NCBI RefSeq assembly: GCF_910577135.1
Contig: NZ_CAJTLL010000003.1
Span: 1-64,000 of the forward strand
Reading direction: 5' to 3'
DNA from: an uncultured Helicobacter sp.
Lineage (GTDB): Bacteria > Campylobacterota > Campylobacteria > Campylobacterales > Helicobacteraceae
DNA length: 64,000 nucleotides
In this document: positions 9,789 to 17,809 of the stretch, piece by piece
Position numbering within the stretch: the stretch's first letter is position 1
Layout: the number at the start of each line of letters is the position of its first letter
The notes under the pieces: generated by a model
The model's input: the letters and a program-made list of their open reading frames with translations, nothing else
What the model was told of the DNA's origin: nothing
The model's database searches: none
Translations under genes and position numbers: made by a program

Positions 9789-10279
9789 TAAGCTACCTTT
9801 CTATATTCTGTGCCTCTAATAGAGAGGATATATTCTGAATCTTTAGAGTCTGCTTTTGTGTCTTTAAAGAGAGTGGCGGAGAATCCAGATTCAGTATTGG
9901 GGCAGTGTTTTAAGAGGTCGTATTTGTTAAGAAAATTCTTAGTTTGAATCTCCCCAAATTCGCCATTGAGTTTGTCAAAGTTAGTTTTTTTATCTAAGGA
10001 ATTTAATAAATCTGATTGCCAAGTATTGTCCTGTTTTAAATTGATTAATACTTCTTGTCCTTTATAGTTTTGGCTTACTATATGTTCTAAAGTAATTTCT
10101 ATTTCTTTATATCCTCTAGGATAGCTTTTATCTTTGATTTTATCGTTTTTTGAATCTAATTCATAAATCTTTCTAGGGATATTATTAGAATCTTTAAGGA
10201 AATCAAAGTAAAAATAGGAAGCCCACGCTAATTCTGCATAATCTTTAAGGTTGTTGATTTGAATTCTCGTTGTTTCCAT
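9788..10279 (-). CDS. short lipase stub (N-terminal part only)
   Basis: A 163-residue fragment. Its first 20 residues and residues from about 110 onward (including CPNTESGFSATLFKD and SIRGTE) match the intact lipase, while residues 25-100 differ. It ends in YRKVA right after the RGTE strand, before the nucleophile elbow, so it lacks both Ser and His of the active site. The stop overlaps the next gene as TAATG. Start evidence is weaker (GAAGATAAT upstream). It is best read as a decayed or recombined effector gene that still leads into an immunity-like gene. Confidence 0.6.
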   Translation of the reverse strand: METTRIQINNLKDYAELAWASYFYFDFLKDSNNIPRKIYELDSKNDKIKDKSYPRGYKEIEITLEHIVSQNYKGQEVLINLKQDNTWQSDLLNSLDKKTNFDKLNGEFGEIQTKNFLNKYDLLKHCPNTESGFSATLFKDTKADSKDSEYILSIRGTEYRKVA

Positions 10280-10286
10280 ATTATCT

Positions 10287-10682
10287 TCAAAGTTTTGCTA
10301 TATAAAACATAAAAAATTTTTTTATCCCGACAATATATAGCCATAGAAATGGCAGACTTAATAGTAACAATATTGATACCATATCACCGAATATCACAAA
10401 TAAAGCAAATGCCATTATAGGAATAAGCAAATATAGCACATATTTTTTAAAAAATAATTTAAAATCATTGATATGAGAATTATTTTTATTGCACCAAATT
10501 TCAAAATCAACAGGAATTTTAAAAATACATAGAAAATATAAATAGGGCATAACAGCTAATACTAAAGTAAAAAAAAGGCTTCCAAAAAAGTCGGGTTCAT
10601 ATGCCATTCCTAATAACATAATAAATATCAAGACGCAAAATCCCAACCAACCAATATATAAAATTTTAAAAAATGTTTTCAT
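10287..10682 (-). CDS. small four-helix membrane protein, candidate immunity protein
   Basis: A 131-residue protein with about four hydrophobic segments and a polar loop in the middle (WCNKNNSHIND). The ATG at 10682 follows AGGGGAAC; it overlaps the 3' end of the PAAR-like lipase-stub gene by 17 bases, the same arrangement seen for the other two stub/membrane-protein pairs. It is not related to the other two membrane proteins in sequence. I recognise no family; a role in immunity is inferred from place and topology. Confidence 0.6.
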   Translation of the reverse strand: MKTFFKILYIGWLGFCVLIFIMLLGMAYEPDFFGSLFFTLVLAVMPYLYFLCIFKIPVDFEIWCNKNNSHINDFKLFFKKYVLYLLIPIMAFALFVIFGDMVSILLLLSLPFLWLYIVGIKKFFMFYIAKL

Positions 10683-11943
10683 TTTTTGTTCCCCTAAACC
10701 CAACTACAAATCTATCCTCTTGCTCTTTATCAGGATAGCTTTGCAGTAACTCTTTTTCTAAGTCTTTATCACTTATATTTTGTGCATCACTTTGATAATC
10801 TAAAATAAGGTTTTCAAAAGGATTTTCTTGTTCTTTTAGATTATCAAAAAGATAGAATCGAGTAATAGGTAAATTGTCTTGTTGGGATTTGTGTTCTTTA
10901 TAGTGTAGTCTTAGTGTAGGTTTAGTGAACTGTATATGAGGTGCCAGAGATTCTTTATCTTGTGTGCTTGCATTACTAGGACTAGGGGCATTGATTTTAT
11001 AACTATTAGCTTTAGGTGTGCAAACAAGTGGAACTCCTTTATCAGAGAATACTCCAGAACTTACTAAATCCTGCATTATAGGATAATCTCCATTATGCTT
11101 TTTTAATCCACGAGAGCTAGGAAGTATGAGTGCTACTTGTGTGCAAGGTCCTCCACTTATAGGAGGATTAGGACAACCTACAATAGAGCTATAGAGTAAA
11201 TCAGTTTCTAATACCATAGGGATATTCTTATCTTGAATACTTTTGCCTAGATTAGATTTTAATTGCACTACTCCTCCGTGCATACACTTTATCTCATTAT
11301 CTTCTAGTATAGGGTGAAGCATTGCAATGCTTAAAGGTTTGCTTTGTTCTTTGTGTTGTTTTTGTTTGTTTTGTATGATAGCTTTATCTTGTTTTTCTTT
11401 AGATTCTTTATGTGTTAATGTGAGTTTAATATTGAGAGTAGAATTAAGAAGAGAATAATTTAAAAGAGTAAGAGTGCAAGAGTTTAAAAAGATAAGAAGT
11501 GTGCCTAGATTATTTTCTTCATCTTTGGGGGAGAAGTGATAGATAGGAAGAGATTCATCTAATCCTATGTTGGATTTAGAATCTAATTCACCAAAGAAGT
11601 ATGCAGAGAGAGGATTGGGAGATTCTGTGCCTCCTGTGAGTTCTATGCCCATAAAATATAATTTAGAGTTTAGAGTGTCTATGTTTTTGGATGCTAATTC
11701 CTCCATATCAATTATTTGATTATCATAAGTAAAGATTGTTTGATTTGTTTTGGTTGTTTCTATTTCAATTTCATTAAGATATTTGTTGTTTGCTACCCGA
11801 TTATTTTTATCAGAAAGCACACACTCTCTACCATTGTTAGCAAGAAACTCTTGGTAATTTTGTTGCATGAGGACAAGCTCTTTGTATAAAGGACTTTTCT
11901 TGTTTTGAAGATAGGCAATCTCTTCTGTAATGGCTTTATCCAT
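10666..11943 (-). CDS. PAAR-like (CxHGG) protein ending in a lipase stub
   Basis: A 425-residue protein. The start at 11943 (MDKAITEE) overlaps the stop of the upstream small membrane protein frame. Residues encoded by 10897-11597 are identical to the other PAAR-like protein, with CMHGG, VGCPNPP and GGPCTQV. The N-terminal 115 residues are unrelated to that copy. After the PAAR-like block comes a short linker and then FVVGFRGTKNENIF, which aligns with the RGTE strand of the lipases and stops there. This suggests the gene was once a PAAR-lipase fusion cut at the same place as the stub at 9788. A longer reading frame to 12054 exists but has no better start. Confidence 0.7.
   Translation of the reverse strand: MDKAITEEIAYLQNKKSPLYKELVLMQQNYQEFLANNGRECVLSDKNNRVANNKYLNEIEIETTKTNQTIFTYDNQIIDMEELASKNIDTLNSKLYFMGIELTGGTESPNPLSAYFFGELDSKSNIGLDESLPIYHFSPKDEENNLGTLLIFLNSCTLTLLNYSLLNSTLNIKLTLTHKESKEKQDKAIIQNKQKQHKEQSKPLSIAMLHPILEDNEIKCMHGGVVQLKSNLGKSIQDKNIPMVLETDLLYSSIVGCPNPPISGGPCTQVALILPSSRGLKKHNGDYPIMQDLVSSGVFSDKGVPLVCTPKANSYKINAPSPSNASTQDKESLAPHIQFTKPTLRLHYKEHKSQQDNLPITRFYLFDNLKEQENPFENLILDYQSDAQNISDKDLEKELLQSYPDKEQEDRFVVGFRGTKNENIF
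10897..11597. repeat. 701-bp direct repeat, copy 2 (PAAR-like coding block)
   Basis: Second copy of the block at 4685-5385, same orientation, ungapped. The flanking sequences are unrelated on both sides, so the two genes are mosaics sharing one middle module. Lack of even silent differences points to a recent duplication or gene conversion. Confidence 0.9.
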
Positions 11944-12182
11944 ATTGTCTGTTTTTATAGCCTTCTTGTAATGTTTTTGGCATAATGTGTTGAATGAAAA
12001 TAATTTTCGAGGCTTGTTCTTTTTCACTATCTCTGCCTGTTGCTGCCAACACAAATGCTAATGCAACAAACACACCAATCAAAACAAAAAAATATTCCCA
12101 CAAACCAATTAATCTTTTTTCTTGCAGTTTTCTTATCACTGCTTAAAACATCTGCCAACCATAGGGTCTCTAACCAACTCAT
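11936..12182 (-). pseudogene. small membrane protein split by a T7 run, first gene of the effector operon
   Basis: AAAGGAG precedes the ATG at 12182. The frame MSWLETLWLADVL runs to a run of seven T in coding sense (A run at 12086-12092) and then leaves frame. With six T the reading continues FFVLIGVFVALAFVLAATG and ends at 11936, about 81 residues with one membrane segment, its stop overlapping the start of the PAAR-like gene. The run could be an on/off switch, a true mutation or a base-calling error. No family recognised. Confidence 0.55.
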
Positions 12183-12212
12183 TTGTATGCTCCTTTTTTG
12201 AAAATATAAACA

Positions 12213-12218
12213 ATTATA
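12213..12218 (-). promoter_or_regulatory. -10 box for the minus-strand effector operon
   Basis: TATAAT on the minus strand, about 30 bases before the ATG at 12182 and preceded by AT-rich DNA. It is the only good promoter-like box seen ahead of the roughly 12-kb run of closely spaced minus-strand genes, so it may drive all of them. Confidence 0.5.
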
Positions 12219-12295
12219 TCTATAAAACAAATATACATTTCAAATGAGGACAATGCATGCTAGAATCTGCCTTAGTTTTACTATGAGGAGTTTTT

Positions 12296-12514
12296 ATGAT
12301 TCTGAATGCTATTATCCAAAAAGATGAAGATGGTTACTTTGCCTCTGTGCCAGAGCTTAGTGGTTGTGTAACTCAAGCAGAAAGCTATGAAGAAGCCATT
12401 AGTAACATTAAAGAAGCAGCAGCATTGTATATGGAAAGTTTGCAACTAGATGAGATTAGGCATATACAAGCTAAAGATACAGCGATTGTCCCCATAGAAC
12501 TAGCCAATACCTGA
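12296..12514 (+). CDS. hicB: HicB family antitoxin
   Basis: A 72-residue HicB-type protein: N-terminal ILNAIIQKDEDGYFASVPEL, then GCVTQAESYEEA and a helix ending in YMESL, the usual partial RNase H fold of HicB antitoxins that bind the HicA RNase. ATGAGGAG lies 6 bases before the start. It lacks a clear C-terminal DNA-binding domain, as in short HicB forms. hicA follows in an overlapping frame. The divergent effector operon starts about 110 bases away. Confidence 0.85.
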   Translation: MILNAIIQKDEDGYFASVPELSGCVTQAESYEEAISNIKEAAALYMESLQLDEIRHIQAKDTAIVPIELANT

Positions 12515-12710
12515 ATTACCAAAACTTACAGCAAAAGAGGCTGAAAAACTTTTGCTTCAGGAAGGCTTTGTTGTTGCAAGACAAAAGGGTGGTCACAGAA
12601 TCTATATGAAAAACTCTTACAGAATGGTTTTGCCACATCATACAGGCAAGACTTTACATCCCAAAATTATTAAAGAACTTTTTACTATTATAGAATCTGC
12701 TAGAGGATAG
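12507..12710 (+). CDS. hicA: HicA family mRNA interferase lacking a normal start codon
   Basis: The frame reads LPKLTAKEAEKLLLQEGF, then ARQKGGHRIY and MVLPHHTGKTLHPKII, the dsRNA-binding fold of HicA with its catalytic His in GGHRIY. It overlaps the end of hicB. Where a start is expected (just before PELPKL) the codon is ATA. An in-frame TAG lies two codons before that ATA, at 12501-12503. The next possible start is a TTG at 12552, which would cut off 15 residues. So HicA may be silent, made at low level, or start-mutated; the rest of the frame is intact, 67 residues if counted from ATA. Confidence 0.7.
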   Translation: MPELPKLTAKEAEKLLLQEGFVVARQKGGHRIYMKNSYRMVLPHHTGKTLHPKIIKELFTIIESARG

Positions 12711-12798
12711 ATGTTTTCTTAACTAAATTGCAAGTATTTTTCAAATGGATAAAGTTGTGCCAGAATACACGGCATATTTTTATGTAGGGAGTAGCACG

Positions 12799-13013
12799 AT
12801 GACAATTACAATAAAAATGCAAACAAAGATGTTTTAAAAGCCATCAAAGAAGTAGCAAAACTTGCCAATCTTAAAGTCCAAGCTACACAAACAGATGAGG
12901 ATATAGCAAAGCAATGGCAACAAGAAAACGATGAAGCGGTGCAACTCTACAAAGAAGGTAAGCTTAAAGCCTACAATTCAGTTAGAGAAATGCACAAGGC
13001 GATTCTTAAGTGA
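12799..13013 (+). pseudogene. RelB-like antitoxin with one frame break
   Basis: ATG at 12799 gives MTITIK and then stops early. If one A is added to the A5 run at 12813-12817 the frame becomes MTITIKNANKDVLKAIKEVAKLAN and runs through to the TGA at 13011, 71 residues. The N-terminus resembles the intact antitoxin at 13430 (MTLIIENASSEF). The end overlaps the start of the following toxin. The break is a true mutation or a base-calling error. Confidence 0.6.
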
Positions 13014-13284
13014 AATACAAAATCTTATATACCAAAGCTTACAAAAAGGCAATTAAACATTTTGCTCCCACAGTTTTCCAGTTTCTAGAATCTGTAAATG
13101 ACACATTAGCCAAGGGCGAAAAACTAGCAGCAAAATATAGAGACCATTTATTGAAGGGGGCTTTTAAGGATTTCAGAGAATGCCATTTAAGCCTGACTTG
13201 CTTTTAATCTATCAAAAACAAGATGAGTTTCTTATTCTTACTTATATTAATGCGGGTAGCCATAGCACATTATTTAAAAAATAA
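13010..13284 (+). pseudogene. YafQ/RelE-type toxin with one frame break
   Basis: A GTG at 13010 overlaps the antitoxin stop. The frame encodes KYKILYTKAYKKAIKHF and ends after ECHLSLTCF. Adding one A at 13189-13190 gives ECHLKPDLLLIYQKQDEFLI, then GSHSTLFKK and stop at 13284. That is the C-terminal pattern of YafQ-type RelE RNases, with the His in GSHS. These toxins cleave mRNA on the ribosome. As it stands the toxin lacks its active C-terminus and should be dead. Confidence 0.65.
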
Positions 13285-13429
13285 TTTTACTTTTGCGATA
13301 AAGAACACAAAGATAATTTTCTCCTTTGACAGCCACATACCACTAAAATGTATGTCAAATGAGAAATATGAAGATTCGTGCAGTTCAAATAGGTATGCTA
13401 TAATAAAACAACAAGGAAAGGATATTGTG

Positions 13430-13669
13430 ATGACACTTATCATTGAAAACGCTAGTAGCGAATTTGCAGAAGCTATAAAAAATTTAGCAAAAATCGCTAA
13501 TGCTGCGGTTTGTATCCAAACAGACAAAAGCAAAGAAAAAGAATCTTGTTTGATTGAGGAAACCGATATTTACAACGATTTTCAGGCAAGAAAAGCAACA
13601 AATCCCAAGCAATACGCTCAATTAACACAAGAAGTAAAAGATGAAATATTCGGTATCAATCATCAATAA
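13430..13669 (+). CDS. RelB-like antitoxin
   Basis: 79 residues starting MTLIIENASSEFAEAIKNLA, with AAAGGAT before the ATG. It resembles the broken antitoxin at 12799 in its first 40 residues and ends in a charged C-terminal tail (EEVKDEIFG-like), which normally wraps the toxin. The toxin gene starts 29 bases before its stop, in another frame. This is the only antitoxin of the two RelB-like genes that is intact. Confidence 0.7.
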   Translation: MTLIIENASSEFAEAIKNLAKIANAAVCIQTDKSKEKESCLIEETDIYNDFQARKATNPKQYAQLTQEVKDEIFGINHQ

Positions 13670-13921
13670 GGCACTCAAAAGTTTAGAAAAAATCCAAAAA
13701 TCATCCCCTCATGATACCGATAGGATTCTAACTCTTATTGAAATTCTTAAAGAAAATGACGAACCACATTTGCTTCCAAATGCAAAAAAACTTAAAGGAC
13801 ACAAACACAAAATTGCTATCGATGGAGAATTGGAGATTATCGAGTGATTGGATATATCAAGCATAACGAATTAATTATTGAAATCATCAAAATAACTTCA
13901 CGACAAGAAGCATACAAGTAG
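13641..13921 (+). pseudogene. RelE/ParE-type toxin with one frame break
   Basis: ATG at 13641 gives MKYSVSIINKALKSLEKIQK and continues to KKLKGHKHKIA, then leaves frame and stops at 13847. One extra A in the A4 run at 13809-13812 joins it to YRWRIGDYRVIGYI and ENLIIEI-like residues ending at 13921. WRIGDYRV is the characteristic RelE core strand with its Arg residues. The restored length, about 93 residues, is normal for the family. In its present form the catalytic half is missing. Confidence 0.7.
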
Positions 13922-14166
13922 CTGATGAGAATTGTGAGAATTGGGCAGTCTACTTAGAGATGCAGCGATGTGTTTATTGTGTTATAATTCTCTTAATCCA
14001 AAGACTTTACTATCGGCGATAGTTTGCTCATTATGAGTGGGTGCTTTGGATTCTAATGTGGGTTGATTGAACTTATTGCTTATGATTTCTGTCCCTACAT
14101 ATTCCCTTGACAATCTCTACTCTACAATTTCCTTTTGACAGCTCTTACTCTTGCTATAAGCAATTC
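13922..14166. other. gap with a short coding remnant
   Basis: No gene. On the minus strand, a 44-codon open stretch ending at 13982 encodes LSREYVGTEII and TIADSKVFGLREL, bounded upstream by an in-frame stop near 14120. It has normal Helicobacter codon use and looks like the tail of a lost gene, but I cannot assign it. Confidence 0.35.
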
Positions 14167-15003
14167 TTAAAAAACATCGTCAATAGAATTTGTATTTGGT
14201 AAAACAATCTTCTGTATCATTGTGTCTATATCATAGTCTAATTTTCTCATTGAATTTTCGTCAATTTCAAAACAAACCAAAGTGCATTCAAAATTGTGTT
14301 TCAATCGCCTTACACTAATACCATCTTTGTTTCTAACACTCACAAGAGTATCTTGAGATAAAATTACTAATTCACTTTCTTTAATGTCCTGTATGAGTTG
14401 TGATATAACAAATAGCCCATATCCAATATTCCTTTCTGAAGCGTAAAGCAAATTATATGATGATGTTGTAATGCCTTTTTCAAGAGCTTTTTTGATAGCT
14501 TCTTCTTGTGTATTGATGTTAGAAAATTTTCTCTTGATGTTTGCAAGAAAACCAATTCCATTGTCAAGAGCTGAAAACTGAACTTTCTTTTTGGTTTTGT
14601 AATATTGAGCAATGGCTATACCATTACCATTGGAATGGTCTGCAATGTTGTTAAGTATTTCGGAGATAACATACCTAAAGCAATCTTTTATATCTTTTTG
14701 TATTTCGTTTAGGATTTTTGCATCATTAAGTGTTTTTGATAAAACTCGCACAAGTTCGTAGGTGCTTTTTTCAACATCATTTCTGGAGCATATATTCATT
14801 AGCGAAGAACCGCTTTTGGAATGAATACCCTTTTGTGTAAAAGTAAAAAAATCATTTTTTACTTCATTTCCATTAAGAATCCCTCTTCCCATTAGGTTTT
14901 CAATAAGCAAAATATCAGCAGTTTCCATCCACGAATTAAATTGCAAAAAGTCTTTGTTCTGAATACAAAGTAGTGTTTGCTCAATGCGTTCTAGGAGATT
15001 CAA
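14167..15003 (-). CDS. GHKL-fold ATP-binding protein, partner of a STAS-like protein
   Basis: 278 residues with a histidine-kinase-like ATPase fold: N box EILNNIADHSNG (about 115-126), G1 box DNGIGF (147-152) and G2 box GYGLFV (194-199). There is no phospho-accepting His domain. The first 90 residues carry a separate helical domain. It starts with a TTG whose last two bases begin the TGA of the upstream DUF4325 gene, so the two are translationally coupled. A GHKL ATPase with a STAS-type partner recalls anti-sigma kinase and anti-anti-sigma pairs, or a sensor switch in defence. No target gene is evident, so the function is open. Confidence 0.8.
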   Translation of the reverse strand: MNLLERIEQTLLCIQNKDFLQFNSWMETADILLIENLMGRGILNGNEVKNDFFTFTQKGIHSKSGSSLMNICSRNDVEKSTYELVRVLSKTLNDAKILNEIQKDIKDCFRYVISEILNNIADHSNGNGIAIAQYYKTKKKVQFSALDNGIGFLANIKRKFSNINTQEEAIKKALEKGITTSSYNLLYASERNIGYGLFVISQLIQDIKESELVILSQDTLVSVRNKDGISVRRLKHNFECTLVCFEIDENSMRKLDYDIDTMIQKIVLPNTNSIDDVF

Positions 15004-15329
15004 ACTCTGCCCTCAAGTTTTTTTGCTCGTTCCCTTATGGCATAGTTAAACATACTTTTGATAGTGTCATTTGCGTTAATAAGCACAATATGCTCTTTAA
15101 GAAAGCTGATACCAAAACGAGTAACCATCAATCCAAAAACTTCATCAGCAAATGCATGAGCAACGCCCTCAATGCCATTAAAATCTACTGCAATAGCGGA
15201 TTGCTTCTTCTCCAAAATTTCATCGACAATTCTAGCGTGAAGATTCTCTCCGCTACCTCTACTACCAAGGAAATCAAAATCCCCACAAATTGATTTAACA
15301 TTAAGGGAATGATTTAATTGTCCATTCAT
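15000..15329 (-). CDS. STAS-like DUF4325 protein
   Basis: 109 residues matching the STAS-like DUF4325 pattern: SRGSGENL after the first strand, then AVDFNGIEGVAHAFADEVFGLM and VLINANDTIKSMFNYAIRER. STAS folds act in phospho-dependent partner switching with GHKL ATPases, and the ATPase gene overlaps its stop codon. AAGGAT precedes the ATG. Both genes are intact within a region where most neighbours are broken, which suggests they are recent or selected. Confidence 0.8.
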   Translation of the reverse strand: MNGQLNHSLNVKSICGDFDFLGSRGSGENLHARIVDEILEKKQSAIAVDFNGIEGVAHAFADEVFGLMVTRFGISFLKEHIVLINANDTIKSMFNYAIRERAKKLEGRV

Positions 15330-15465
15330 AACTTATCCTTTCTGTATGTTTTGCGGAATTATATTAAGATGTAAGTCAATAAATCAAACAAGCACACATC
15401 ATTCCACAGACAATGTAACCTTTGGTAAAAGTAAGAAATTCTTATGGGAGGGGAACAAATCACGA

Positions 15466-16260
15466 CTAATTCTTGTCTATATCTTTGCTTGTAGTAAATT
15501 TGTTCAAAAACTCCTTACCCATATGTGTTTGAGCCAATCCCTCAAGCATTGCTCCTACACTTGTTCCGCCCTTTGATGATAAAATATCTCCTATCTTACT
15601 CATACCATCTTGCACATCCCCACCATTTGCGATAATTTTCATATCTGCACTTACAAGAGCTTTAGCTTGTTCGATACCTATCTTTTCGCCCGCTTCCACT
15701 TGTCTTATAGTAACAAGATAATGCTGGTATCCCTCATTCTCGCCAATCTCTTTTGCCAATGTGATTTGTGCAGTTACTGGAGCTAGTTCTTTTAATTTCA
15801 AAGCCTCCGCTTCAGCTGCACCTATTTTAGCAATACCTTGCGATTCTTTATCTTTTACTTCTAAAAGTGCGGCTGCTTCCAAAAATTGTTTTTCCTTATC
15901 AGCTTCGGCATTTTTTCTAGCTTCCGCATCAATTTCAATCTTTCTTTTTTCCTCTTCTGCCTTGACAAGTTCCGCTTCTTTGTTAATTTCTGCTTGTTTT
16001 ACCTTTTCGACACGAACGACCTCCATATTTTTTCTTGCGTGATTTTCTCCTGCTCCTTGATAGCTTGTTTTGCCCTTTCACTGCTGATAGCCACTTCTCT
16101 TTCGTTTTCCACAGTTTTTAAACCCACTACCTTATTGGCTTCTTGTTGCTTAACTTCTGTTAATTGCTGGGCTTCAATTTCTGCCATTTGAGTCTCTTTT
16201 TATTGTTAGCCACTTCAATATGACTTTCTTTCTCTATTTCCGAAATCTTTTTGCTCTAGA
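15466..16260 (-). pseudogene. flotillin-family protein, C-terminal fragment with two frame breaks
   Basis: The Glu/Ala/Lys-rich coiled coil (EAEARKNAEADKEK-like) followed by GYQHYLVTIRQVEAGEKIG and GDVQDGMSKIGDILSSKGG is the C-terminal half of a flotillin/SPFH membrane-raft protein. Frame is lost twice: one T short at 16028-16033 and one T short at 16197-16201. Adding one base at each restores a continuous frame (KITQEKNMEVVRVEK, NNKKETQMAEIEAQ). The N-terminal membrane anchor and SPFH domain are missing; the fragment stops near 16260, where an unrelated plus-strand helicase fragment begins. Confidence 0.75.
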
Positions 16261-16265
16261 ATCTC

Positions 16266-17137
16266 GAATTTGCTAAAGAACATCAGCAAGGGCGAAAATC
16301 TTTGGTGTATGTTTCTTACTCCAATCTAGGAACGACAGAGCGATTAGTTGCTGCTTTGGAAACCTTACTTAAATCCTCTGTTTGTATTAAGGTTCTTAAT
16401 GGAAACATTGAGGCTAAAAAGAGAGATGCGTGGATAAAAAAGAATCCTTGTGACGTTTTAATAACAAATCCTGAACTTGTAAAAACAGGGCTAGATTTGT
16501 TTGAGTATCCAAGCATATTTTTCTACCAAACAGGGTATAACACTTTCACGCTTAAACAAGCCTCTCGCCGTTCTTGGAGAATTGGGCAAAAAGTTTCGTG
16601 CAAGGTGTTTTTCTTGGTATATGAGCGAACCCCACAATCTGTTGCTTTAGCTCTTATGAGTAGAAAAATTAAGGCAGCAAATTTGCTTGAGGGACGACTT
16701 GTAACCACAGAAAACGAGCTAGGTGCTTTTTGCAATGAAGTCTCAATACAAGACCAAATTGCAAAAGCTATATTATCAGGCGACAAGTCAGATGATAGTG
16801 AAAGTCCTACTAACGAGTGGGTATTTGTTCCTGGAGAATGGAATGCTTTTGAAGCGTTATATAACGCAAAAAAAGAAAAGCAACCTAAAATTAAGGTAGC
16901 TCATGTCTCTAGCGGTAAAGATGATAAATACAAAACTCATTCACAAGTAAAAAAATCTCCTGTAAAAGAAGTGGTAACGCCTGTTCCTAGTGTCTCATTG
17001 TTTGACCCTAGTGCAAGAGAGTAAATGTTACTATCTACAAAGGAAAAAAAGCACAAGTGGTTGAAATGAGTGGCGAAGACATCATCAAAAAGCTAGAAAG
17101 TGAAAACAATAGCGGGATTCAATTATCACTATTTTAG
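16266..17137 (+). pseudogene. SNF2-type helicase, C-terminal fragment
   Basis: The fragment opens in frame at 16266 and reads SLVYVSYSNLGTTERL, LITNPELVKTGLDLFEYP and QASRRSWRIGQK. These are helicase motifs IV to VI of a Swi2/Snf2 ATPase (the last holding the Arg finger). The Walker A and B half is absent. Near the end, one A short at 17015-17016 puts a stop at 17024; repaired, the protein ends NVTIYKGKKAQVVEM and GIQLSLF at 17137. Such helicases next to DUF6094 methyltransferases occur on large conjugative elements and phages. The fragment is not expected to be functional. Confidence 0.75.
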
Positions 17138-17230
17138 TTTTCAGGTGCAGTGGCGGTTGGGTTTATCCCTTTTTGAAAAATAAGGGGAATTTCCCTTCCG
17201 TGTTTATATATTTGCTTTAGGAGGCAAAAA

Positions 17231-17809
17231 ATGGTTAAAGAAATTTTTGAAATGATAATAGATAGGAGAAGCGTTGATTGTGTAGATTTTGTAGAAAACA
17301 ATAGAGAAATTGTTTTACTTGAAATTGTAGGGCAATCTCAAATCTGCCGCAGCGTTAGTGCCTATTTTATGAGTGGAAATCGCTCTGTTGCTGCATTAAT
17401 AGGGGATAAAAACTATTTTATAGGAGAGACCTCTTATGCACGGGTAGAAGATGTGATTAAGGAAGGTTACAGCCACATAACGATTTATCAGCGGGATATT
17501 TTTCAAGATTGCAATATGTTCTTTTTTCCTTCACGGGATAAAGAAGATTTAATGAATGGGTTCAAGACTTGGCTCAACAAAATAGCCTTACCTGTGCCTA
17601 GAGAAGAAGGGTTTATACAATTCTTTCTTCAAACTTTGCTTGACACAAGAAATATTGAGCTAAAAATGTCGCTTAATGGGCTGTATAACTATGGTGTTGT
17701 CAATTTTGCAAGATTGTCTGCAAATGACTATGAAGAACTCGCATATATTATAGAAGCATGTTATGCGGAGTATAAAAAATCAAATTTTAAAATTCAAGGA
17801 GTTGCATAA
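17231..17809 (+). CDS. hypothetical protein of the mobile-element block
   Basis: 192 residues, not recognised. TTTAGGAGGC precedes the ATG with good spacing, and the stop overlaps the ATG of the methyltransferase gene (TAATG). The protein is acidic and soluble, without signal peptide or membrane segment. It sits between the helicase and the DUF6094 protein, so it may be an accessory protein of the same element. It is one of the few undamaged genes in the block. Confidence 0.7.
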   Translation: MVKEIFEMIIDRRSVDCVDFVENNREIVLLEIVGQSQICRSVSAYFMSGNRSVAALIGDKNYFIGETSYARVEDVIKEGYSHITIYQRDIFQDCNMFFFPSRDKEDLMNGFKTWLNKIALPVPREEGFIQFFLQTLLDTRNIELKMSLNGLYNYGVVNFARLSANDYEELAYIIEACYAEYKKSNFKIQGVA

